Shown here: piece after piece, positions 8,870 to 17,150 of the stretch
Layout: each line of letters starts with the position of its first letter
How positions within the stretch are numbered: the first letter of the stretch is position 1
From: Mameliella sp. MMSF_3455
Lineage (GTDB): Bacteria; Pseudomonadota; Alphaproteobacteria; Rhodobacterales; Rhodobacteraceae
Direction: 5' to 3'
Length of the DNA stretch: 48,269 nt
Assembly: GCF_030733205.1 (NCBI RefSeq)
Contig: NZ_JASHJL010000038.1
Coordinates: 1-48,269, forward strand
Program-made: the position numbers and the translations under genes
Notes under the pieces: generated by a model
The model's database searches: none
The model's input: the letters and a program-made list of their open reading frames with translations, nothing else
Told to the model about the DNA's origin: nothing

Positions 8870-9570
8870 GCCGCCTCGGCTGCATGATCGCCGCCACTCT
8901 GGCGGCCTTGCTGCCGGCGGGGGCCGAGGCCGCCTGCCGGCTGGCGCTGTTGCTGGCGCTGGATGTCTCCTCTTCCGTGGACGAGGCAGAGTACCGGTTG
9001 CAGCGCGACGGGCTGGCCGCGGCCCTGACAAGCCCGGACGTGCAGGGGGCGATCCTGCAGCAGGGCGGCGGCGTTGCGCTGGCCGTCTACGAATGGAGCG
9101 GGCGGCGGCAATCGGTGGTGGTGCAGGACTGGGTGCTGCTGCACAGCGCGGGCGACATCGCGGCGGTGGCCGCGCGGTTGCAAAGGGTGCAGCGCTCCTA
9201 CCGGCGGTTCCCGACGGCGCTGGGCTATGCCTTGGGCTTTGGCGCCACGCTGATGAAGGAGGCACCCCCCTGCGAGCGGCAGGTGATCGATGTGTCCGGC
9301 GACGGGATCACCAATGACGGGTTCTGGCCCGGGTTGGCCTACAAGCATTTCCCCTTTGAGCGGATCACGGTCAACGCGCTGGCGGTGCTGGGGGCGGATC
9401 CCTCGGTGGTGGATCACTACGAGTTCGAGGTGCTGCACGGGCCGGGCGCCTTCATCGAGACGGCAGAGGGCTACGAGGGGTTCGAGCGGGCGATGATCCG
9501 CAAGCTCTACCGCGAGATCCAGAACCGGGTTGTCGGCGGATTGCCCTATGTGGGGCCGGGGCCGGGATGA
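8866..9570 (+). CDS. Secreted DUF1194 / VWA-like protein, copy 1
   Basis: 234 residues starting at a GTG that overlaps the glyoxalase stop codon. This start adds the basic residues needed for a signal peptide (about 1-23, cleavage after AEA). An internal ATG at 8884 is the alternative. The mature part begins with a VWA-like strand and metal-site motif D33-V-S35-S-S37. YEWSG and the VSGDGITN segment match the DUF1194 pattern common in Rhodobacterales. The molecular role is unknown; VWA folds usually bind protein partners through a metal ion. The next gene is a paralogue. Confidence 0.8.
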   Translation: MSRLGCMIAATLAALLPAGAEAACRLALLLALDVSSSVDEAEYRLQRDGLAAALTSPDVQGAILQQGGGVALAVYEWSGRRQSVVVQDWVLLHSAGDIAAVAARLQRVQRSYRRFPTALGYALGFGATLMKEAPPCERQVIDVSGDGITNDGFWPGLAYKHFPFERITVNALAVLGADPSVVDHYEFEVLHGPGAFIETAEGYEGFERAMIRKLYREIQNRVVGGLPYVGPGPG

Positions 9571-10244
9571 CCCGGCTGCTTGGCCTTGCGGCCCTGTTGA
9601 TCTGGGGAGCGGGGGCCGAGGCGGCCTGTCGCCAGGCGCTGGCACTGGGGCTGGACGTCTCGGGTTCCGTCGACGCGGCGGAATACCGGCTGCAACTGGA
9701 CGGGCTGGCCGGCGCGCTGGAGGACCCGGAGGTCATGGGCGCCCTGCTGGCCATGCCGGAGGCGCCTGTCTCCGTGGCTGTCTTCGAGTGGAGCGGGCCG
9801 GGGTCGCAACGGATCGTGGCACCCTGGCGGCGGATCGAGGGACCGGCGGACGTGGCCGACCTGGCGGCCTTGTTGCGGGGGACGCAGCGCGGGCAGCTGG
9901 GCCAGTCCACCGCGATCGGGGCGGCCAAGCGGTTCGGTGCGGCGTTGTTGGCGGAGCAGGGGCACTGCTGGCGCCGGGTGCTGGACCTTTCAGGAGACGG
10001 CAAGTCGAACACCGGGCCGAGGCCGCAGGACAGCCGCCCGGGCGGGATCACGATCAACGGGCTGGTGATCGGCGCATCCGGCGATGCGAACGGAATCGGT
10101 GCCCTGGCCTCCTACTATCGGGCCTATGTCATCGCGGGGGCGGATGCCTTTGTCGAGACCGCGCTGGGTTTCGAGGCCTTCGAGGCGGCGATGGTACGCA
10201 AGCTGAAGCGCGAACTGCAGGTGCTGGCCGTCTCGTCCAGGTAG
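9567..10244 (+). CDS. Secreted DUF1194 / VWA-like protein, copy 2
   Basis: 225 residues. The ATG overlaps the stop of copy 1 (ATGA), so translation is coupled. A signal peptide covers about residues 1-19 (ending GAEA). The metal-site motif is D30-V-S32-G-S34. FEWSG and LSGDGKSN align with the same places in copy 1, but the rest has diverged well beyond a recent duplication. Both copies have an unpaired cysteine just after signal cleavage (AAC-R) and another before the SGDG strand, which could pair in the periplasm. Function unknown. Confidence 0.8.
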   Translation: MTRLLGLAALLIWGAGAEAACRQALALGLDVSGSVDAAEYRLQLDGLAGALEDPEVMGALLAMPEAPVSVAVFEWSGPGSQRIVAPWRRIEGPADVADLAALLRGTQRGQLGQSTAIGAAKRFGAALLAEQGHCWRRVLDLSGDGKSNTGPRPQDSRPGGITINGLVIGASGDANGIGALASYYRAYVIAGADAFVETALGFEAFEAAMVRKLKRELQVLAVSSR

Positions 10245-10265
10245 GGGGGCGCCTGGGCGCCGCTC

Positions 10266-10282
10266 CTGCGCCGCTGGCGCAG
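10266..10282. terminator. Hairpin between convergent genes
   Basis: CTGCGCC and GGCGCAG pair perfectly over 7 bases with a 3-base loop, between the stops of the second DUF1194 gene and the MarR-type gene. There is no T-tract, so a termination role is only plausible. Confidence 0.35.
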
Positions 10283-10342
10283 ATCGCCCCGCCCGCCGTC
10301 CCACCAAGGCGTCTTCCGGGCGGTGTCGCCCGGCCGGCGTCC

Positions 10343-10840
10343 TCAGTAGATGTAGCGGATCTGGTCGGTCCAGTAGCGTTCGACGCGGCGCAGCGCTGTC
10401 GTGATCTCGTCGATGCCATCGACCGACAGCACGCCCTTGCCCTGCAGCCCGTCCGCATGGCGGGAAAAGAGATCACCGACGATGTCGCGGATTTCCCGCC
10501 CACGCTGGGTCAGGCGCACGCGGACCGAGCGGCGGTCGATTTCGCATCGCTGGTGGTGCATGTAGCCCATCTCGACCAGTTTCTTGAGGTTGTAGCTGAC
10601 GTTCGAGCCCTGGTAGTAGCCGCGGCTTTTCAGTTCGCCGGCCGTCACCTCGTTGTCGCCGATGTTGAAGAGCAGCAAGGCCTGCACCGCGTTCACGTCG
10701 ATGATGCCCAACCGCTCGAATTCGTCCTTTATGACGTCGAGCAGGAGGCGGTGGAGCCGTTCCACAAGGCTCAACGCATCGAGGTAATTCGTAATGAAGC
10801 CCTGTGCCGGCCCCTGATTCAGTGACGAATGAATGCTCAT
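10343..10840 (-). CDS. ldtR: MarR-family regulator of the LdtR type
   Basis: 165 residues with a winged-helix domain. The segments GELKSRGYYQGSNVSYNL (recognition helix region) and DRRSVRVRLTQRG (wing) match what I recall of LdtR, an alphaproteobacterial MarR-type regulator first linked to control of an L,D-transpeptidase and envelope stress. The start at 10840 gives a normal N-terminus; the longer frame adds 17 residues. Upstream lies a perfect 16-base palindrome (10943-10958) that is a candidate operator. The assignment as MarR family is firm; the LdtR subfamily is likely. Confidence 0.8.
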   Translation of the reverse strand: MSIHSSLNQGPAQGFITNYLDALSLVERLHRLLLDVIKDEFERLGIIDVNAVQALLLFNIGDNEVTAGELKSRGYYQGSNVSYNLKKLVEMGYMHHQRCEIDRRSVRVRLTQRGREIRDIVGDLFSRHADGLQGKGVLSVDGIDEITTALRRVERYWTDQIRYIY

Positions 10841-10942
10841 TTCAGTCTCCGCCTGTTTTTCTTGCAACGGAGCTTTCGGGTATAAACGCAAATATCGGGT
10901 TAAACCGAGTAGAAGACCCGGAAAATTCTATTGATTTCCGAG

Positions 10943-10958
10943 GGTTGGTTAACCAACC
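10943..10958. promoter_or_regulatory. Perfect palindrome upstream of ldtR, candidate operator
   Basis: GGTTGGTTAACCAACC is fully self-complementary, about 103 bases upstream of the ldtR start. MarR-type repressors bind such dyads and commonly control their own promoter. A weaker related sequence, CGGGTTAAACCG, lies at 10896-10907, closer to the gene. Use as an operator is inferred. Confidence 0.5.
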
Positions 10959-11023
10959 TTGACAGAGGTGAAAACACGGGGACCCGCCCAGCAGCGGGCG
11001 CCGGGCGGATTCCTGCACTGCAA

Positions 11024-11296
11024 TCAACCGTTTGCGGCGATGCGGGAAATTTCCGAGATCATCGGGGCGTGAACCTCGGGCGCGGGGCGCTGGCCCGAGA
11101 TCCACTGGTAGAGATCCTGGTCGTTTTCCGCCAGGAGCGCCTCGTAGGCATCCAGCCCGGCGGCGTCCAGGGCGTCCAGGCGGGCCTCGGCGAAGCGGAT
11201 CAGCAGGATGTCCATCTCCTTGGTGCCGCGGCGCATGGAGCGCATGCGCAGGCGGCGGAGGCGGGTTTCGCGGGATTCGCCGGGGCCGGTCGTCAT
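11024..11296 (-). CDS. sdhE: Succinate dehydrogenase assembly factor (FAD assembly factor SdhE)
   Basis: 90 residues, the usual size. It carries the diagnostic RGTKE (RGxxE, residues 23-27) within a helical bundle beginning RLRRLRMRSMRRG. SdhE helps attach FAD covalently to the flavoprotein subunit of succinate dehydrogenase (and fumarate reductase in some bacteria). It lies one base downstream of an XRE-type regulator gene on the same strand. No sdh genes are in this window. Confidence 0.88.
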   Translation of the reverse strand: MTTGPGESRETRLRRLRMRSMRRGTKEMDILLIRFAEARLDALDAAGLDAYEALLAENDQDLYQWISGQRPAPEVHAPMISEISRIAANG

Positions 11297-11297
11297 G

Positions 11298-11690
11298 TCA
11301 CTGGGCCTCTGTCAGCATGGTGCGCAGGCGCTTTTCCAACCGCCCCAGCTTGTCCGCCTTGGCCTTGAACTGGCCTTGCAGGGCGCGGATTTCCGTCAGG
11401 ATGGCGTTGACATCGGGCGCCAGGGTCTCGTCCTGATCGGGGTCCGGCACGCCTTCGCCTTCGCCGGTGATCAGCCAGACGATTGACACGTTCAGAACGC
11501 CGGCCAGCATGGACAGACGGTTGGCGCGCGGTTCGTTGATGTCATCTTCCCAGGCCTGAAGGGTCTTGAGCTTGACGCCCAGCCGCTTGGCGAGGACCTC
11601 CTGGGTCATGTTGGCTGCCTCGCGGGCAGCAACGAGCCGGTCGCCGAAGGTGGCGGATTCGGGCCCGTACCAGTCTTTCGAGTTGTCCAT
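11298..11690 (-). CDS. XRE-family helix-turn-helix regulator
   Basis: 130 residues. The HTH domain spans about 16-72 (FGDRLVAAREAANMTQEVLA, then LGVKLKTLQAWEDDINEPRA). A C-terminal helical region (about 90-130) rich in Lys, Leu and Arg could be a coiled coil for dimerisation. The start at 11690 has a GGAAAGG ribosome site. It is divergent from the aminotransferase gene and directly upstream of sdhE. The target is unknown; the shared promoter region (11691-11778) is an obvious candidate. Confidence 0.85.
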   Translation of the reverse strand: MDNSKDWYGPESATFGDRLVAAREAANMTQEVLAKRLGVKLKTLQAWEDDINEPRANRLSMLAGVLNVSIVWLITGEGEGVPDPDQDETLAPDVNAILTEIRALQGQFKAKADKLGRLEKRLRTMLTEAQ

Positions 11691-11709
11691 GATCTTACCT
11701 TTCCGGTGA

Positions 11710-13379
<1,670 letters not shown>

Positions 13380-13384
13380 GAGGG

Positions 13385-13407
13385 GCCTTTCTGTTGGGCG
13401 GAAAGGC
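13385..13407 (+). terminator. Hairpin after the aminotransferase operon
   Basis: GCCTTTC and GAAAGGC pair over 7 bases with a 9-base loop, starting 6 bases after the stop codon. No T-tract follows, so it may instead be an mRNA-stabilising hairpin. Confidence 0.35.
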
Positions 13408-13503
13408 GTGGATTGCCTAGAGATTGGGCGGTTCGTGTTCGTTGTTAACGAATGCGGCGGTCGACCCCTTCATCGCGGCGGGCTTCGCCCCTATGTTCGG
13501 TCC

Positions 13504-13623
13504 ATGCCACAGAACCAGACGACACTTACTCGACACGATGCAGGTGGGCCGTTCGATCTTGGCCGGCCCCTGTTCCCCTTGTCTCCTGATGATGTGCGGG
13601 CGCTGCTCGCCCGGCAGGGCTGA
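13504..13623 (+). CDS. Possible 39-residue small protein
   Basis: A short open frame whose translation looks protein-like (GGPFDLGRPLFPLSPDDVRA near the C-terminus) and does not look like a GC-rich shadow. It has no clear ribosome site and no recognisable family. Listed only as a possibility. Confidence 0.22.
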   Translation: MPQNQTTLTRHDAGGPFDLGRPLFPLSPDDVRALLARQG

Positions 13624-13641
13624 GCAGGCCGCGCAAGGCGA

Positions 13642-14100
13642 TTATCCAAGGATGCCGGGCCAGTTCGCGCGGCCCTTGGCGATGTTTCCCTCGATGTCCT
13701 GCAGCCACAGCATGCGGGCGCGCAGGCTGGCGTTGAGGAACAGCTGGCCTTCGTGGATCGTCCACGCCTCGGGGATGGTCGGCGCGAGGTAGCCGCGCGA
13801 GGCTGCAAAGGCGCAGTAGCCCCCGAATTGCGGCGCATAGGCCTTCGGGTCAGCCTCGAAGGCAGCGGCGTTCCCGGCGTCGGAGAATTGCCAGGTGGCG
13901 CCTTTCCAGCTGAGCGCAGCGGCGCCGCCGGCCACCGGACCGTTGCCGGCGAAATAGGCGACCGGGTCGGACCCGTCGATGGCGATGCCGTTTTCCGCAT
14001 AAATCTCGGGTTCGGCGGCAAGGGCGCTGCGCGTTGTGAGCAGCAGGGCAGGGGCGGCAAGGGCAAGGCCAAACGTGGCGCGGCGTGTCAGGTTGGTCAT
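13642..14100 (-). CDS. Exported YHS-domain protein
   Basis: 152 residues. The N-terminus has TRRATFGLALAAP, a twin-arginine-like start with a hydrophobic stretch and cleavage near ALAAEP, so Tat export to the periplasm is possible. The mature part has the YHS pattern: IDGSDPVAYF near residue 42, then SWKGATWQFSDAGNAAAF and the conserved FGGYCAFAASRGY. YHS domains bind or sense metals in some proteins; the role here is unknown. It is a stand-alone gene, divergent from the small secreted protein at 14242. Confidence 0.82.
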   Translation of the reverse strand: MTNLTRRATFGLALAAPALLLTTRSALAAEPEIYAENGIAIDGSDPVAYFAGNGPVAGGAAALSWKGATWQFSDAGNAAAFEADPKAYAPQFGGYCAFAASRGYLAPTIPEAWTIHEGQLFLNASLRARMLWLQDIEGNIAKGRANWPGILG

Positions 14101-14241
14101 GGCGGACTCCGGTGGGGTTGGCGGGTGCCTTCAGGATGGTCCGACCGGCGGCCGTGCAAAAGCCCCCGACACGGGGACGTGACGGCGCGTGTGCGGGCAA
14201 TTCGTCTCGCCGGGCCGTCATAAATCTGTTACTTTCGGTGC

Positions 14242-14538
14242 ATGAGCAGATGTCTTTTTCCGTTTGTGTTGTGCCTCGGGGTGTCGACCGGGCCCTCCGC
14301 CGCCAGCCCGATTGCCGAGGTGATATGCGCCCCCTCTGATCAGATGACGCGCAAGCTGGTGGAGCAATTTGGCACCGCGCGCCGCGCCACCGGGTTGCGG
14401 AGCCCCGAGGAAGTGGTCGAAATCTGGACCGATGACCAAGGCGATTGGACCATGATCATCAGCTATGCCTCGGGCCAGTCCTGCATCGTCGCCATGGGCG
14501 AACACTGGCAGGACCTCAACCAGGCCGACCCTGCCTGA
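14242..14538 (+). CDS. Small secreted hypothetical protein
   Basis: 98 residues with a signal peptide (about 1-21, SRCLFPFVLCLGV). The mature part has two cysteines (EVICAPS and GQSCIVAM) that could form a disulfide, and a strand-rich C-terminal half (VEIWTDDQGDWTMIISYASG). No strong ribosome site is visible. The family is unrecognised, but it reads as a genuine exported protein. Confidence 0.65.
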   Translation: MSRCLFPFVLCLGVSTGPSAASPIAEVICAPSDQMTRKLVEQFGTARRATGLRSPEEVVEIWTDDQGDWTMIISYASGQSCIVAMGEHWQDLNQADPA

Positions 14539-14633
14539 AACGGGATAACCTTCGGGAAATGGCACGAAAAATTTGACTCGCGCCCGCGTGCTGGTAGCCT
14601 ATGGCGAGGTGCATCGAGTTCTTGGGGGACATT

Positions 14634-14924
14634 ATGAAACTGCCTTTGACCGCCGCTGCCGCGGCGCTCGCGCTCAGCGTGACCTCGGCCCTTGCCTGGG
14701 GCGACATGTACATGGGCGACGCGACAAACGACCCGAACTCGAATTTCCTGGTCCACGGCTACGATGCCCCGAACTTCTGCCCGCAGGGGCTGCAACCGGT
14801 TCTGGCGGGCGGGGTCGTCTGCTGCGGCAAGCCGAACGCGGGTGCCTACTACAGCCAAACGGGCCACAAGCGGTCCTATTCGCCGCAGTTCGTGCCGGGC
14901 GAAAAGGGCGCTGTCTACCGCTGA
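14634..14924 (+). CDS. Small secreted cysteine-containing protein
   Basis: 96 residues with a clear signal peptide (MKLPLTAAAAALALSVTSALA). The mature part contains FCPQG and VVCCGKP, so three cysteines, plus aromatic residues. A GGGGGA ribosome site precedes the ATG. I do not recognise the family. It is followed by a strong intrinsic terminator, so it ends its transcript. Confidence 0.7.
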   Translation: MKLPLTAAAAALALSVTSALAWGDMYMGDATNDPNSNFLVHGYDAPNFCPQGLQPVLAGGVVCCGKPNAGAYYSQTGHKRSYSPQFVPGEKGAVYR

Positions 14925-14951
14925 GGCGCTGCGCCTCTTGGCATTGCCTGT

Positions 14952-14987
14952 CAGGCCGCGTATACGCGCGGCCTGATTTCATTTGTG
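14952..14987 (+). terminator. Rho-independent terminator
   Basis: CAGGCCGCG and CGCGGCCTG pair perfectly over 9 bases with a 6-base loop, followed by ATTTCATTTG. A second, smaller hairpin (14923-14937) overlaps the stop region of the upstream gene. Confidence 0.75.
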
Positions 14988-15009
14988 ACCACGCGGGAAA
15001 GGCCGGGCC

Positions 15010-15801
15010 ATGCAGGGCAGCGCGAATCTGAATATCATGATGAAGGCGGCGCGAAAGGCGGGCCGCTCGCTGGTCAAGGACTTCCGCGAGGTCGAGAACC
15101 TCCAAGTCTCCATGAAGGGCGCGGGCGACTTCGTGTCGAAGGCCGACATCGAGGCCGAGCGCATCCTCAAGGAAGAGCTGTTGGGCGCGCGGCCGAACTA
15201 TGGCTGGCTGGGCGAGGAAGGCGGCGAGGAACCGGGCACCGACCCGACCCGGCGCTGGATCGTCGATCCCCTGGATGGCGGCACCAACTTTCTGCACGCG
15301 CTGCCGCACTGGGCGATTTCCATCGCGCTGGAACACAAGGGGCAGATCGTGTCGGCGGTGGTCTTCGATGCCGCCAAGGACGAAATGTTCTATGCCGAAC
15401 GCGGCGCCGGCGCCTGGCTGAACGATTCCAAGCGTCTGCGCGTGTCCGGACGGCGCCGCATGGTCGAGGCGGTCTTTGCCACAGGAGTCCCTTTCGCCGC
15501 GAAACGTACCCTGCCCGCGACGCTCAAGGACCTGGCCCGCGTGATGCCGGAATGCGCCGGCGTGCGTCACCTCGGCTCTTCCTCGCTGGACATGGCCTAT
15601 GTGGCCGCGGGCCGTTTCGAGGGCTACTGGGAGCGCGAACTGAACCTCTGGGACATGGCCGCAGGCTATCTGATCGCCAAGGAGGCCGGCGCACTGGTCG
15701 ATGGTGTCCGCGAAGGACAGGACCCGTTGGAAAGCGGCAGCATCATCTGCGCCAACAACGAGATTTTCAGCGGCTTCACCCGGATCCTGCGCGCCGAGTG
15801 A
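15010..15801 (+). CDS. suhB: Inositol monophosphatase family protein (SuhB-like)
   Basis: 263 residues, the normal length. Metal and substrate residues are present: E69/E70 in LGEEGGEE, D86 and D89 in WIVDPLDGGTNF, and the WD pair in LNLWDMAAGYLIAKEAG near the C-terminus. It hydrolyses inositol monophosphate or related phosphates; in E. coli SuhB also acts in rRNA transcription with NusA. The strong terminator just upstream makes it an independent unit. It converges with the GFA gene with a gap of 6 bases. Confidence 0.92.
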   Translation: MQGSANLNIMMKAARKAGRSLVKDFREVENLQVSMKGAGDFVSKADIEAERILKEELLGARPNYGWLGEEGGEEPGTDPTRRWIVDPLDGGTNFLHALPHWAISIALEHKGQIVSAVVFDAAKDEMFYAERGAGAWLNDSKRLRVSGRRRMVEAVFATGVPFAAKRTLPATLKDLARVMPECAGVRHLGSSSLDMAYVAAGRFEGYWERELNLWDMAAGYLIAKEAGALVDGVREGQDPLESGSIICANNEIFSGFTRILRAE

Positions 15802-15807
15802 GGGTGT

Positions 15808-16176
15808 TCAGCGGTCCGACGGGTGATTAACGCCGTCGTTCCAGGCCAGCGGCTCGAAGTCCTTGGGGTCCATGCCCTCGATGCAATAGAGGTTGACCCC
15901 GTGCTCGTTCGGGTTCGACCGGCGGCGGTGGTACATGTAGATGCCGCAGGTCTTGCAGAAATGATGCTGCGCCGTGTGGGTGCCAAAGCTGTAGAGCGCC
16001 AGGTTGTCGGCTCCCTTGACCACTTCGATCCCGTCCAGCGGTGCGCTGACGACAGCGGCGCTGCGGCGGCGGCAATAGGAACAGTCGCAACGTCGTGCGG
16101 TATCCGTGCCCTCTGCCAGGCGCACGCGCAGTTCGACGGCGCCACAATGGCAGGTGGCGGTGTGGGTCTCTGTCAT
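15808..16176 (-). CDS. GFA family (CENP-V/GFA-like) zinc protein
   Basis: 122 residues. The zinc-binding cysteines appear in order: CHCGAVEL, then CDCSYCRR, then CKTCGIYMYH, as in glutathione-dependent formaldehyde-activating family proteins. The real activity of most members is unknown. Its start overlaps the rhomboid stop by 4 bases, so it is translated from the rhomboid mRNA. Confidence 0.9.
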   Translation of the reverse strand: MTETHTATCHCGAVELRVRLAEGTDTARRCDCSYCRRRSAAVVSAPLDGIEVVKGADNLALYSFGTHTAQHHFCKTCGIYMYHRRRSNPNEHGVNLYCIEGMDPKDFEPLAWNDGVNHPSDR

Positions 16177-16952
16177 TTTCTGCGGATCCTCGGGACCTGA
16201 GTGTGGCGTTTGCGGCTTTGGACGCGCGGCACGCGGCTGCGTTCAAAGGCGTATTCCGTTTCCGGGTGGGGCGGGTGCCCCTCGGTGCGGTTCCAGAAGC
16301 GCATGCCGCCGCGGCGCAGCCAGATCGGAATCGTCAGAATCATCCCGATCACGAAACCGCCCACATGCGCCCAGTAGGCAACGCCGCCCTGGTCGGCGGG
16401 TGCATTCCACCCGCCGAACACCTGCATGCCGAACCAGAGCGCCAGCATCAGCCATGCGGGCACGGGGATGACGCGGAAGATGACGATCAGGATGATCAGG
16501 ATGTCGACCCGCGCCTTGGGGAACAGCAGCAGGTAGCCCCCCATGACACCGGCAATGGCACCCGAGGCCCCCACGGTGGGCACCGTGGACAGGGGCGCCG
16601 ACAGCCAGTGGATCAGCCCTGCGCCCAGGCCTGCCGCCAGGTAGAACAGCAGGTAGCCGACATGCCCCATCTCGTCCTCGAGGTTGTCGCCGAAGATGTA
16701 GAGAAACAGCATGTTGCCGGCGATATGCATCCATCCGCCATGCAGGAACATCGAGGTGAAAAGCCCGGAGAACCCGTAGCCTTCGGACAGGAAGCGGGGG
16801 ATCAGCGCGTAATCGGCGTAGAAGGCCATCATCGCCCGGGGCGAGCTTTCGTATTGCAGCGAGGCCAGGAACACGACGATGTTGATCGCGATCAGGGTGT
16901 AGGTGACGAAGGGCGTGCGCCCCGACGGGTTATGATCGCGGATCGGAAACAT
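16173..16952 (-). CDS. Rhomboid family intramembrane serine protease
   Basis: 259 residues with six or seven membrane segments. Catalytic residues are visible: H76-I-A-G-N80 for the oxyanion site, S130 in GASGAIAG, and H196 in AHVGGF. It cleaves membrane proteins within the bilayer. The C-terminal 45 residues are basic and soluble. It is the first gene of a two-gene unit with the GFA protein. The long inverted repeat at 17002-17071 lies upstream, between this gene and putA. Confidence 0.93.
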   Translation of the reverse strand: MFPIRDHNPSGRTPFVTYTLIAINIVVFLASLQYESSPRAMMAFYADYALIPRFLSEGYGFSGLFTSMFLHGGWMHIAGNMLFLYIFGDNLEDEMGHVGYLLFYLAAGLGAGLIHWLSAPLSTVPTVGASGAIAGVMGGYLLLFPKARVDILIILIVIFRVIPVPAWLMLALWFGMQVFGGWNAPADQGGVAYWAHVGGFVIGMILTIPIWLRRGGMRFWNRTEGHPPHPETEYAFERSRVPRVQSRKRHTQVPRIRRK

Positions 16953-17001
16953 GCGCTGGAGATTGGCATGCCTTGGGGGGAGGTCAAGGTGCCCATGCCT
17001 T

Positions 17002-17071
17002 GAAACGGGGACGGACGGGACTCGGGCCCCTTGGGCCCATCGCCCGCCCGCCGACCCGTTTCATGGGCCCA
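17002..17071. repeat. Long imperfect inverted repeat between putA and the rhomboid gene
   Basis: GAAACGGG (17002-17009) pairs with CCCGTTTC (17055-17062), and GGGCCC blocks pair near the centre. Most of the interior is complementary. A second pairing, TGGGCCCAT (17032-17040) with ATGGGCCCA (17063-17071), is mutually exclusive with parts of the first. It may terminate putA transcription, since putA is upstream on the minus strand, or be a mobile palindromic element. No T-tract is present. Confidence 0.55.
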
Positions 17072-17150
17072 TGCCACGGGATCGCGCCGGATGGATGGCG
17101 TACATTCACCAGGTGCACCAGCAAGAAGGCGCTTTCAGAGGCGTGTGACC

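Noticed and set aside
13438-13452. TTCGTT/AACGAA inverted repeat
   Set aside because: Six-base arms with a 3-base loop and no linked promoter or T-tract; likely chance.
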